In this document: positions 56,296 to 64,000 of the stretch, piece by piece | Layout: each line of letters opens with the position of its first letter | How positions within the stretch are numbered: the stretch's first letter is position 1 | From: Kitasatospora sp. GAS204B | GTDB taxonomy: Bacteria; Actinomycetota; Actinomycetes; Streptomycetales; Streptomycetaceae | DNA length: 64,000 nucleotides | Direction of reading: 5' to 3' | Assembly: GCF_029892155.1 (NCBI RefSeq) | Contig: NZ_JARZAG010000018.1 | Location: forward strand, 1-64,000 | The notes under the pieces: model-generated | The model's input: the letters and a program-made list of their open reading frames with translations, nothing else | Told to the model about the DNA's origin: nothing | The model's database searches: none | Program-made: the position numbers and the translations under genes

Positions 56296-58059
56296 TCACC
56301 GCGTGCCTTCCAGGTGCTCCGGCGTGCCCCGCACCGGCTCCTTGCGCACGAAGGCGGCCCGCAGCGCGTGGTACGGCGCTCCAGGGTCCAGGAAGGTGCG
56401 GCGCATCAACGCCAACTCCTCGGTGCGGTAGGCCGCCAGCGGCTTGACCGCCTCGTCGCGCTCGCGCGCGGCCTTCTTCGCCGCGATCCGCTCCGCCAGC
56501 GCCGGCCGGTCGGCGAGCAGGCCGGCCAGCCGCGCGACCTCGGCGCCGAACTCCTGCGGCGCGGCCGCGACCGTGCGGTCCACCAGGCCCAGTCGCTGCG
56601 CGCTCTGCGCCGTCACCGGCAGCGCCTGCCCGGTGAGACGCTCCGCCGCCGCCCGGCCCACCCGGCGGGGCAGGGTGTACGTCCAGTACTCCGAGCCGTA
56701 CAGCCCCATCAGGCGGTAGTGCGGGTTGAGCAGTACGCCTTCGCGGCACCAGACCTCGTCGGCGGCCAGCGCCAGCATCGCGCCGCCGGCCGCCGCGTTG
56801 CCGCCCAGCGCGGCGACCACCAACCGGTCGGTGCTGGTGAGGATCTCGGCGACCAGGTCGTCCATCGCGTTGATGTTCGCCCAGGACTCCAGCGCCGGAT
56901 CGGCCGCGGCCTCGATCACGTTGAGGTGGATGCCGTTGGAGAAGAAGTCCCGGCCGCCGCCCAACACCAGCACCGAGGTCGGGCGGGAGCAGGCGAAGCG
57001 GTAGGCGTCCAGCAGTCGCCGGCAGTGCGTGGTGCTCATCGCCCCGCCAGCGAAGGAGAAGCGCAGCAGGCCGACCGGGCCCAGCTCCCGGTAGTCGAGG
57101 TCGGTCCAGGTGCGGCGGCCCTCGGGCAGCTGGAGCGGAGCGGGCACCTCCGGCAGTGCGGGCAGCCGCTCCCCCAGCGCGAGGGTGGCCGGCAGCTTGA
57201 CCCCGGCCACTCCCGCCGGACCGCGCCCCGCCCGCAGCTCGGGGAGCCAGACCGCACCGTCCACCGTGGCCCGGCAGACGGCGCCGGCCCGGGTGGCCAG
57301 CAACTCGCCGGGGGTTCCGCACAGTTCGTCCTCCGGGTGACCGCCGTGCAGGTACCACCGCTCGCCCAGCAGCTCGTCCGACACGCCCGGCTGGGAGTCG
57401 GCGGCACGCAACTTGCGCAGCACCGTCGCGGTCGGGTCGGCCGCCCAGTCGATCCGGCGCTCGCTCTGCCGCAGGTACGGGCGGGTGCGGACCGGGACGT
57501 CCCAACCCGGGCCGTGCTGCGGGCGCGGGGTGTGGCTGTCACTGGGGCTGGGGCCTGGGCTGTCACTGGGGCTGGGGCTGGGGCTGGGGCCGGCGCTGGA
57601 GTTGCCCGCGGCGAAGCGCTCGACGGCGAGCAGCACGGCCCGCGACGCGGCATCGGAGACCTCGTTGCGGTACAGGTCGCTCTTGCCGACCGGCGGCACC
57701 GGGCACTCGACATGCGCCCAGACGTCGCCGCCGTCCATCACCTCGTTGGCCTGAAGCACCGTCACCCCCCAGCGCTCGGCGCCCTCCTGGATCGCCCGGT
57801 CGAGCGAGGAGGGTCCCCGATCGCCGAGCGGACCCGGATGGACGATCAGGGTGGTGTGCGCCGACCAGACGTCCTCGGGTACGGCGGCCTTCAGCATCGG
57901 GGCCACGATCAACTCCGGCGCGTGCCGGCGTACCGCCTCCCGCAGGGCCTGGTCGCCGGTCACCAGATGCACGGCCGGGTGGTGCCCCCGGTCGCGCAAC
58001 TCGGCGAAGACGCGCTGGGTAAGGCTGTTGAATGCACTGGCGATCAGCAGGATTCGCAT
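56296..58059 (-). CDS. hypX: HypX-like protein (formyltransferase/enoyl-CoA hydratase fusion)
   Basis: Protein of 587 aa. The N-terminal half is a formyl-tetrahydrofolate transferase-like domain (RILLIASAFNSLTQRVFAELRDRGH; LIVHPGPLGDRGPSSLDRAIQEG; LQANEVMDGGDVWA), the C-terminal half a crotonase (SNGIHLNVIEAA; NINAMDDLVAEIL; GGNAAAGGAMLALAADEVW; GLYGSEYWTYTLPRRVG). This is HypX/HoxX, which makes CO for the [NiFe]-hydrogenase active site in aerobes. A P-S-P-S repeat (about residues 155-175) from tandem hexamers sits in the linker. No hydrogenase genes lie in the window. ATG 58059 has GGAGG at 5 nt. Confidence 0.85.
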   Translation of the reverse strand: MRILLIASAFNSLTQRVFAELRDRGHHPAVHLVTGDQALREAVRRHAPELIVAPMLKAAVPEDVWSAHTTLIVHPGPLGDRGPSSLDRAIQEGAERWGVTVLQANEVMDGGDVWAHVECPVPPVGKSDLYRNEVSDAASRAVLLAVERFAAGNSSAGPSPSPSPSDSPGPSPSDSHTPRPQHGPGWDVPVRTRPYLRQSERRIDWAADPTATVLRKLRAADSQPGVSDELLGERWYLHGGHPEDELCGTPGELLATRAGAVCRATVDGAVWLPELRAGRGPAGVAGVKLPATLALGERLPALPEVPAPLQLPEGRRTWTDLDYRELGPVGLLRFSFAGGAMSTTHCRRLLDAYRFACSRPTSVLVLGGGRDFFSNGIHLNVIEAAADPALESWANINAMDDLVAEILTSTDRLVVAALGGNAAAGGAMLALAADEVWCREGVLLNPHYRLMGLYGSEYWTYTLPRRVGRAAAERLTGQALPVTAQSAQRLGLVDRTVAAAPQEFGAEVARLAGLLADRPALAERIAAKKAARERDEAVKPLAAYRTEELALMRRTFLDPGAPYHALRAAFVRKEPVRGTPEHLEGTR

Positions 58060-58278
58060 CCAAGCCTCCGGCTTAGGGGGGTGACCGGCAACGCCGCTCC
58101 GGCCGGTGACGATCGGTGACAATCCGGCGACGATCGTTTCGCAGCCCCCGGCCGCCCAGGTCGGCGAATCGCCGCCGGCTCACCCGTTCAGCGCCACGAC
58201 CGGGAATCCACGCCGCCGGGTCGGGTGCGCGCCGCAGGGTCTGGACAGCGCGGACGTCTTGCCGCAGGCTTCGGGCTC

Positions 58279-59070
58279 ATGACCGTGAGTACCAAGGTGA
58301 TCGAGGCCAACCTCGCCACCGCCGAGGACATCGCCCAGCTGCTGCGCTCACGCCCCGAACCGGCGGCGCGGATACCAGGTGCCACCTGGTCGGTGGGCGA
58401 AGCGGCCGCGCACCTCGCGCTGGCGAACCAGCTGATGGCCGCTGTGGCCGGCGGGCAGCAGCACCCTTATGGCGACGGCACCCCGGGCGGCCTCGCCGCC
58501 GCCAACGAGGAGTCGCTGGCGGAGTACCCCGAACGCGACCCGGTCGCTCTCGCCGACGCGATCGTGGCGCACACCCGTACCTTCGCCGCCAACGTCGAGC
58601 AGCGCGGCGCCGCCGAGCCCGTGCTGACCCCGATGGGGCCGATGGACCTGGGCACGCTGGCCAGCTACCTGCTCACCCACCAGCTCGGCCACGGCTACGA
58701 CCTGGCCCGCGCGCTGCGCCGCCCGCACATGATCGACCGCGAGCGCGCGGAGCTGTCGCTCCCGTTCCTGCTCACCGCGATGCCCCGGGTGGTGGACCCG
58801 CGCACCGCAGCCGGCCGCAGCGCCCGCTACACCGTCGGCCTGCGCGGCGGCCCGCGCTTCGGCGTCACGCTCGCCGACGGCACGGTGACGGTCAGCCGGT
58901 CGCCCGCAGCCGGTGCCGACTGCGTGATCGTCGCCGAGCCGGTCACCTTCCTGCTGCTGGCCCTCGGCCGCTGCAACCCGGCGGGGGCCATCGCGCGGGG
59001 CCGGATCCTGGCGTGGGGGCGCAAGCCGTGGCTGGCGCCCGCCTTTCCGACCTACTTCAAGGCGCCCTGA
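58279..59070 (+). CDS. maleylpyruvate isomerase family (mycothiol-dependent DinB-like) protein
   Basis: Protein of 263 aa. A DinB four-helix bundle with metal His in TWSVGEAAAHLALANQL and LTHQLGHGYDLARAL, then an SCP2-like C-terminal domain (LRGGPRFGVTLADGTVTVSRSPAAGADCVIVAEPVTFLLLALGR). This is the actinobacterial mycothiol-dependent family that includes maleylpyruvate isomerase, though most members have other thiol-transfer roles. It is divergent from hypX and next to the gentisate genes, so an isomerase role is possible but not shown. No good Shine-Dalgarno. Confidence 0.8.
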   Translation: MTVSTKVIEANLATAEDIAQLLRSRPEPAARIPGATWSVGEAAAHLALANQLMAAVAGGQQHPYGDGTPGGLAAANEESLAEYPERDPVALADAIVAHTRTFAANVEQRGAAEPVLTPMGPMDLGTLASYLLTHQLGHGYDLARALRRPHMIDRERAELSLPFLLTAMPRVVDPRTAAGRSARYTVGLRGGPRFGVTLADGTVTVSRSPAAGADCVIVAEPVTFLLLALGRCNPAGAIARGRILAWGRKPWLAPAFPTYFKAP

Positions 59071-59147
59071 CGCCCCGTGCGGCGCTCCCGGCCGCCGTGG
59101 GCCACGCGACCGGCCTGGGACGGGTCCCACGGCGCCCAAGCCGGCGG

Positions 59148-59801
59148 TCAGCTCCGGTCGCCACCTGGCGGCCGACCGGCGGGCCGCTGTCCCGGTTCCT
59201 GCCGTTGTCCCGGTTCCTGGAGGGCCCGGCGCAGGCCGGGCCCCAGGTGGCGGACGATTTCATCAGGCGTCATCGAAGCGATCGGCTCCAGCCGCAGCAG
59301 GTAGCGGGTGACGATCAGTCCCCCGATCTGCACGCCGAAGGCGGCCGCGCGCTTCCGGGCGGCGGCGCCGCCGAGCCAGGCGGCGACCCGGTCCACGATC
59401 TCCCGTTCGACGACCTCCTTGACCAGCGCGCCGAAGGCCGGCTCCTGGATCGCGTTGCGGAGCATGGCGATCAGCGTGGGGCCGGCCACCGGGTCCTCCC
59501 AGACGGCCAGCACACCGCGCAGCACGCGCTGCGGGAACGTCGCCGGGTCACCCTTCAGCGCCTCGGCGAGCACCTCGGCCGGGTTGACGGCGAGCGCGAG
59601 CGCCGCGCCGAACAGGCCCTTCTTGGAGCCGAAGAAGTAGCTGATCAGGGCCAGGTCGACGCCCGCCTCAGCGGCGATCGAGCGCAGCGTGACAGCGTGA
59701 TAGCCCTCGGCCAGGAAGCGGCGCCGGGCGATGTCCAGGATCACCGCGCGGGTGTCCGGGCTGCCTGGCCGGCGTCCGCGCGGAGCGGATTTATTCATCA
59801 C
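59148..59801 (-). CDS. TetR family transcriptional regulator
   Basis: Protein of 217 aa. N-terminal HTH: RAVILDIARRRFLAEGYHAVTLRSIAAEAGVDLALISYFFGSKKGLFGAALAL; the C-terminal domain resembles TetR_C_17-type regulators (VWEDPVAGPTLIAMLRNAIQEPAFGALVKEVVER). It probably represses the divergent DHA2 exporter 82 bp away. TAGCAT lies 7 nt before the GTG at 59801 (minus strand), suggesting a leaderless mRNA; the ATG at 59798 is the next codon. C-terminal tail carries a repeated E-P-G-Q-R. Confidence 0.88.
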   Translation of the reverse strand: MMNKSAPRGRRPGSPDTRAVILDIARRRFLAEGYHAVTLRSIAAEAGVDLALISYFFGSKKGLFGAALALAVNPAEVLAEALKGDPATFPQRVLRGVLAVWEDPVAGPTLIAMLRNAIQEPAFGALVKEVVEREIVDRVAAWLGGAAARKRAAAFGVQIGGLIVTRYLLRLEPIASMTPDEIVRHLGPGLRRALQEPGQRQEPGQRPAGRPPGGDRS

Positions 59802-59808
59802 CGTTGAA

Positions 59809-59814
59809 ATGCTA
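59809..59814 (-). promoter_or_regulatory. -10 hexamer of a probably leaderless promoter (TetR gene)
   Basis: On the minus strand TAGCAT (59814 to 59809) ends 7 nt before the GTG at 59801. No Shine-Dalgarno. Confidence 0.4.
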
Positions 59815-59882
59815 CTCCCGGGATGGCGACGCTGAGCGAGTAGCCGAAACCGCCCTGCGGAGAGACCGGGAGAGCGAGAACC

Positions 59883-61499
59883 ATGTCAGCCTCAGCCTCA
59901 GCCTCAGCCGTCCAGCCACCCACACCGCCCACACCATCCACGGCAGCCGTAGCGGCCGGCCGGCGACCCACGGTGCGCCACAACCTGGTGCTGGCGATCA
60001 CCTGTCTGGCGCTGGCCACCGTGGTGGCCGCGATGTCCTCGCTGAACGTCGCACTGCCGGCCATCGCCCGCGAGACCCACGCGACGCAGACCCAACTCTC
60101 CTGGATCATCGACGCCTACAGTCTGGTCTTCGCCTCGCTGCTGCTGCCCGCCGGCGCGCTGGGCGACCGGTTCGGCCGGCGCCGGGCGCTGCTCACCGGC
60201 CTGGTGATCTTCGGCGGCGCCTCCGCCGGCGCGCTCGTCACCACCTCGCCCGGCACCCTGATCGGCCTGCGCGCGCTGCTCGGCGTGGGCGCCGCACTGG
60301 TCATGCCGGCCACCCTCTCCACCATCACGACCACCTTCCCCCGCGAGCAGCGCGCCCGGGCGGTCAGCGTCTGGGCGGCAGTGGCGGGCGCCAGCGCGGT
60401 GGTCGGGCTGCTCACCTCGGGCTCGCTGCTGCAGGCCTGGTCCTGGCGTTCGGTGTTCCTGCTGAACGTGCTGCTCGCGGCCGTCGCGCTGGTCGGCGCC
60501 CTGCTCTTCGTGCCCGAGTCGGCCGAAGCGGACCGCCCCGCGCTCGACCTGACCGGCGCGCTGCTGGTGGTGGTCGGCCTGGGCGCGCTGGTGTACAGCG
60601 TGATCGAGGCCCCGGTGAACGGCTGGGGCAGCGGGCGCACCCTCGGCGGCATCGGCGGCGGCCTGCTCGTGCTGGGCGGCTTCGTGGCCTGGGAACTGAG
60701 GCGTCGTCACCCGCTGCTGGACCCAAGGCTGTTCCGCAACAAGGAGTTCGCGGCCGGCTCGCTCTCGATCGCGCTGCAGTTCTTCGCCTTCTTCGGCTAC
60801 ATCTTCGTGATCATGCAGTACCTGCAACTGGTGCGCGGCGACAGCGCGTTGGCGGCTGCGGTCAGCGTGCTGCCGATGGCCGTCGCGATGGTGCCCTGCT
60901 CCCGGCTCAGCCCGAAGCTCTCCGCGCGCTTCGGCAGCCGGCGCCCGTGGCTGGCCGGCCTGCTGCTGGTCGCGGGCGGGCTGGCAACCTTCGCCCAGGT
61001 GGGCCGCGGCAGCTCGTACGGCCTGATCGCGGTGGCGCTGCTGCTGCTCGGGGCCGGCATGGGCCTGGCGATGACCCCGGCCACCACGGCGATCACCGAC
61101 GCGCTGCCGCCGGCGCTGCAGAACGTCGGCTCGGCGATGAACGACCTGTCGCGTGAACTCGGCGGCGCCCTGGGGATCGCCGTGCTGGGCAGCATCCTCA
61201 GCGCCTCATACCGCAGTCACCTGCGGCTGCCCGGCACACCCGAGCACGTGGTGCAGGCGGCCAAGTCCTCGCTGGCGACCGCCGCCGCGTTGGGCGGACC
61301 GGTCCTCGACCGCGCGCGCACCGCCTTCGTCGCGGGCATGCACGACGCGCTGCTCGGCGGCGTGACGGCCGCCCTGCTGGCCGCCCTCGCGGCGGGCCTG
61401 CTGCTGCGCCGCACCGCCCCGGCCACCGGGGTCACCGACGACCACCCCGAGGTCGAGGTCGAGGTCGAGCCCAATCCCCCTTTCCAGCAGCATGTCTGA
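59883..61499 (+). CDS. MFS multidrug exporter, DHA2 (14-TM) family
   Basis: Protein of 538 aa with 14 predicted helices. Motifs: SSLNVALPAIARETHATQTQLSWIIDAYSL, motif A LGDRFGRRRALL, and motif C GASAVVGLLTSGSLLQAW. The N-terminus has an S-A-S-A-S repeat from tandem hexamers, and the C-terminus an E-V-E-V-E-V run. The divergent TetR gene is its likely regulator and the downstream MarR gene may be a second one. GGGAG lies 10 nt before the ATG. Confidence 0.9.
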   Translation: MSASASASAVQPPTPPTPSTAAVAAGRRPTVRHNLVLAITCLALATVVAAMSSLNVALPAIARETHATQTQLSWIIDAYSLVFASLLLPAGALGDRFGRRRALLTGLVIFGGASAGALVTTSPGTLIGLRALLGVGAALVMPATLSTITTTFPREQRARAVSVWAAVAGASAVVGLLTSGSLLQAWSWRSVFLLNVLLAAVALVGALLFVPESAEADRPALDLTGALLVVVGLGALVYSVIEAPVNGWGSGRTLGGIGGGLLVLGGFVAWELRRRHPLLDPRLFRNKEFAAGSLSIALQFFAFFGYIFVIMQYLQLVRGDSALAAAVSVLPMAVAMVPCSRLSPKLSARFGSRRPWLAGLLLVAGGLATFAQVGRGSSYGLIAVALLLLGAGMGLAMTPATTAITDALPPALQNVGSAMNDLSRELGGALGIAVLGSILSASYRSHLRLPGTPEHVVQAAKSSLATAAALGGPVLDRARTAFVAGMHDALLGGVTAALLAALAAGLLLRRTAPATGVTDDHPEVEVEVEPNPPFQQHV

Positions 61500-61561
61500 C
61501 CAATCGTCACAGCCGCCCGGCGCACTCGGACCGCCGGGCGGACCACGTGCGCCGGACACGC

Positions 61562-61567
61562 TACCCT
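61562..61567 (+). promoter_or_regulatory. -10 hexamer of a possibly leaderless promoter (MarR gene)
   Basis: TACCCT ends 6 nt before the GTG at 61574. A GGAGG lies inside those six bases but only 1 nt from the start, too close to work as a Shine-Dalgarno. Confidence 0.45.
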
Positions 61568-61573
61568 GGAGGC

Positions 61574-62029
61574 GTGGAGACGGAAGCGGGACGCGAGATC
61601 GCCGACGCGCTGGGGCTGCTGCTCAAGCGCACCACCCGGGCGCGGCTGTACCAGCAGCTGACCGAAGGCCTGGGCGAGGGCGTCGACGAGCTCACCTACC
61701 CGGTGCTCAGCGGCCTCGCCCGGACCGGCCCCCGCAGCGCCGCCGACCTCGCCCAGGAGGTCGGCCTGGACCGCTCGAACGTGACCCGCCGCGCCAGCCG
61801 CCTGGAGACGGCCGGCCTACTGCGCCGCGAGCCCGACCCCGCCGACCGCCGCGCCACCCTGCTGGTCCTCACCGAGCACGGCGAGCAGACGGTCCAGGCC
61901 ACCCGCGACCGGCTGACCGACCGGATCACCGCCACCCTGAGCACCTGGCCCCCCACCGAGGCCACCACCTTCGCCCGCCAGCTGCACCGCTTCGTCACCG
62001 AAGGGCCGTTCACGGCCGACGAGGGCTGA
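61574..62029 (+). CDS. MarR family transcriptional regulator
   Basis: Protein of 151 aa. Winged helix RTGPRSAADLAQEVGLDRSNVTRRASRLETAGLLRREPDPADRRATLLVLTEHGEQTVQAT with the D-x-R-x3-L wing, and helical dimerisation ends. It lies 74 bp behind the exporter gene on the same strand but has its own -10 box. It may respond to a substrate of that exporter. Confidence 0.88.
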   Translation: METEAGREIADALGLLLKRTTRARLYQQLTEGLGEGVDELTYPVLSGLARTGPRSAADLAQEVGLDRSNVTRRASRLETAGLLRREPDPADRRATLLVLTEHGEQTVQATRDRLTDRITATLSTWPPTEATTFARQLHRFVTEGPFTADEG

Positions 62030-62121
62030 GGCTGAACAGCGGCGCGCACTGAGCAGCAGCGAGCAGGGCCGCGTACGAGGCAGGCTGGTGCTGGTGCTGG
62101 TGATCGGCTGAGGGCGGCGGT

Positions 62122-62141
62122 GAGCCTGCCGTCACAGGCTC
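62122..62141. terminator. hairpin at the end of the hydrolase gene
   Basis: Perfect 7-bp stem GAGCCTG / CAGGCTC with a 6-nt loop that contains the stop codon of the minus-strand hydrolase gene; it lies between two convergent genes. Confidence 0.4.
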
Positions 62142-62827
62142 AGCACCAGGTCCCGGACCGCGGCGGGCTGGGACAGGAACGGGTGGTGGCCGGCGTCGAG
62201 TTCGACGACGCTGCCGGCCCGCCGGGCGAACTCGCACTGCAGCCGTGGCGGGGTGCCCCGGTCCTGGGCGCAGACGAGGTACGTCGAGGGCACCTGCTGC
62301 CAGGCGGCCGCCCCGACCGGCTGCCCGGTCACCTGCACGCTCTGCCGGGCGAGGTGGTCCGCCGCCTGCGCCTGGACCTCGGGGTCGCAGTCCTGCAAGA
62401 ACGTGTCCACGAGCAGCTCGGGGCGGACCCCGAACGTGCCGGCGTCGGGGTCGACGTCGAGGAACGGGGCGGGGCCGCCGTCCCCGAACGCCGACAGGCT
62501 CTGCCCGACCTCGGGCAGGTAGCTGGAGATCAGCAGCAGGTGGCGCACCGACCCGATTCCCGCTGCGGCTTCCGCGGTGACGATGCCGCCGTAGCTGTGG
62601 GCGACCACGACGGTCGGCTCGTCGCCGGCCCGCAACACCTGCCGCACCGCCGCGACATCCTCGGGCAGCCCCGGACCGCCGACGCCGCCGGCCGGGCCCG
62701 CCTCACCGCAACTCGGCAGCGCCGGGGCCACGCTCGCCACCCCTCGCTCCCGCAGCAGCTCGGCGGTGCGGTGCCACCACCACGACCCGTCCCGCACGCA
62801 CGCCCCGTGCACGAACACGACCCTCAT
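62132..62827 (-). CDS. alpha/beta hydrolase
   Basis: Protein of 231 aa. The start RVVFVHGACVRDGSWWWHRTAELL, the nucleophile elbow VVAHSYGGIVTAEAA (G/A-H-S-Y-G-G) and the late His in ELDAGHHPFLSQP are the pattern of small esterase/HNL-like hydrolases. Acid residue probably in AQDRGTPP. GGAGG lies 5 nt before the ATG at 62827, better than the in-frame ATG at 62839. Substrate unknown. Confidence 0.85.
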   Translation of the reverse strand: MRVVFVHGACVRDGSWWWHRTAELLRERGVASVAPALPSCGEAGPAGGVGGPGLPEDVAAVRQVLRAGDEPTVVVAHSYGGIVTAEAAAGIGSVRHLLLISSYLPEVGQSLSAFGDGGPAPFLDVDPDAGTFGVRPELLVDTFLQDCDPEVQAQAADHLARQSVQVTGQPVGAAAWQQVPSTYLVCAQDRGTPPRLQCEFARRAGSVVELDAGHHPFLSQPAAVRDLVLSL

Positions 62828-63174
62828 CGCCACCTCCACGTCAGCCCCGCTATGTCAGCCCCTCCAGCCTGCCACCCATGCTCGCCGGGCCATCGAAGGC
62901 CCGTCTCGACTGATGGACGACGATGTGCTTCGGTTTCAGCCGCCGGGCGCCCTGTTCGGGCCAGTTACGCGGAATCGTGGCTCCTGGATTGCCCGCCGGG
63001 ACGATTCTGTGACTGAGCCGTACCGACGGTCACCGAGATACGTCTGCCCCTGAACCTGTCGGCTGCCCGCCTGAACCCGTGTCAGCACACTGACCCAACA
63101 CCTGCCAGCACCGAGCCTCCACTGCGCGTCTTCTGCCCGCATCGTGTGAAACGCCGAGGTAGGGAGTCCTTACC
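62828..63174. other. 347-nt intergenic region
   Basis: Separates the hydrolase gene (minus) from the terminal gene (plus). It is less G+C-rich than its surroundings between about 62900 and 63060, as promoter regions here tend to be. I see no gene, RNA or repeat in it. Confidence 0.4.
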
Positions 63175-64000
63175 GTGCCGTCCTTGCTGAACTACGCCAT
63201 CGTCACCGACCCGACCTCGCTCCAAGCGTCGCAGCCCGGGGCACCGTCCGTGGGGACGCTGTACGTGATCGTCTCCAACACTCACCAGTCCGAGGTGAAG
63301 TGGGAGTTCATCGATGTGGAGATACCGGTCGGCAGCGGCCCCAACGACCTGACGGGCAATCCGACGATGATCGGCGCGAGCGTCGAGAAGGACTACACGG
63401 TCTGGCTGGAGGAGGACCCGGTCTTCGGCTGGGACGGTACGCTCGGCCGCTTCCGGGCGAAGGCGCCCGTCGGGGGGAGGCTGACCCTGCCGGACGAGGA
63501 GTCGCTGGTCCTGAAACTGGAGAACATACCGGTTTCCGACGCAGCGGGACTGGTCCGCGTGAAGATCCACGAGCGGTCCGGCGGCGGCGACGACAACGTC
63601 CCCATCCGACAGGCGGACTTCACCACCACGCTCGGGCTGGTGAAGCAGGCGCCGAAGGTCCCGCGCAACTTCCGCCCGGAGAAGAACTCCTTGGTGGACG
63701 TGGACGCGAGCCAGAACGTCGTTCTGAAGTGGGAGGGGCCGGACAACCTCGACTACTGGATCCGCGATCCGCAGGGGACCGAGGTGCTCGTCCAGTCGGC
63801 GGCCCAGGGGCCGCAGGTGAACCAGCAGCCCTACACCTGGTCACCCCCCTCCGCGCCGAGGCGAGGCACCACCTACACCCTCATCGCCGGGACGACCACC
63901 GCCACGCAGCAGCACCACGGGTACTTCCTCACCACCACGGTGCACGCACTCGTCCCCGAGTTCGACAGCGGGACGCGCACCCCGTGGGTCGAGGGGACGC
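63175..64000 (+). CDS. partial gene, large protein of unknown function (runs off the window)
   Basis: An open frame from GTG 63175 to the last base, at least 275 codons, with AGGGAG 8 nt upstream and strongly coding third positions. The product starts M-P-S-L-L-N-Y-A-I-V-T-D-P-T-S-L and is beta-rich, with repeated immunoglobulin-like features: KWEFIDVEIPVGSGPNDLTGNP, then VVLKWEGPDNLDYWIRDPQGTEVLV and TTYTLIAGTTTATQQHHGYFLTTTVHALV. There is no signal peptide or membrane helix. It looks like a multi-domain structural or adhesin-like cytosolic protein; no family can be named. Confidence 0.8.
   Translation, partial: MPSLLNYAIVTDPTSLQASQPGAPSVGTLYVIVSNTHQSEVKWEFIDVEIPVGSGPNDLTGNPTMIGASVEKDYTVWLEEDPVFGWDGTLGRFRAKAPVGGRLTLPDEESLVLKLENIPVSDAAGLVRVKIHERSGGGDDNVPIRQADFTTTLGLVKQAPKVPRNFRPEKNSLVDVDASQNVVLKWEGPDNLDYWIRDPQGTEVLVQSAAQGPQVNQQPYTWSPPSAPRRGTTYTLIAGTTTATQQHHGYFLTTTVHALVPEFDSGTRTPWVEGT

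Noticed and set aside
1-64000. tRNA or rRNA genes as island attachment sites
   Set aside because: No tRNA T-arm/acceptor pattern or rRNA segment was seen near either border repeat or elsewhere in the window.

Overview
The base composition (very high G+C, codons ending almost always in G or C), the secreted phospholipase D of the classic Streptomyces type, the mycothiol-family enzyme, the abundance of F420/LLM oxidoreductases and the many twin secreted proteins all point to an actinomycete of the Streptomyces/Kitasatospora group. About 64 genes are supported; there are no rRNA, tRNA or CRISPR loci. Several starts lack a Shine-Dalgarno sequence and instead sit 6-7 nt after a TANNNT -10 hexamer, so leaderless mRNAs look common.

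Layout. 1-12.7 kb: housekeeping and envelope genes (universal stress protein, GNAT, phospholipase D, two luciferase-like oxidoreductases, a DUF4118 membrane protein, a secreted HtrA-type protease, a CBS-pair protein, a PadR regulator). 12.7-20 kb: a cystathionine beta-synthase-like enzyme, galU, a SHOCT membrane protein, a tiny MITE-like inverted-repeat element, a DHA2 exporter, DedA, and a small secreted lytic transglycosylase behind a 170-nt structured leader. 20-27.3 kb: nuclease-fold protein, MGDG-synthase-like glycosyltransferase, secreted phosphoesterase + lipoprotein, BP74-domain secreted protein, methyltransferase/GNAT pair.

27.3-37.6 kb is an accessory island. It is bracketed by two copies of a ~70-nt imperfect repeat and contains an SDR reductase with divergent MarR regulator, two paralogous small secreted four-cysteine proteins, a short XRE regulator, an IS256-type transposase fused in frame to a regulator-like HTH, and a tight 7-deazaguanine operon queF-queC-queD-queE-(7-TM protein)-folE. 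That operon carries every enzyme from GTP to preQ1, but queE has a frameshift near its 5' end.

37.6-45.3 kb: methyltransferase, hydrolase, EamA transporter divergent from an RpiR regulator, FAD monooxygenase, secreted beta-propeller protein, RibD-like reductase, GNAT.

45.3-59 kb is a catabolic region, nearly all on the minus strand: salicylyl-CoA ligase fused to a thioesterase, bifunctional salicylyl-CoA 5-hydroxylase, nitrilase, gentisate dioxygenase, fumarylacetoacetate-hydrolase-family enzyme and maleate-isomerase-like protein, overlapping stop-to-start, with a PaaX-type regulator, an amidohydrolase and a HypX homologue. Together they spell a route aromatic nitrile -> salicylate -> gentisate -> maleate + pyruvate -> fumarate. 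59-64 kb: TetR/MFS pair, MarR, a hydrolase, and the 5' part of a large unknown gene that runs off the window.
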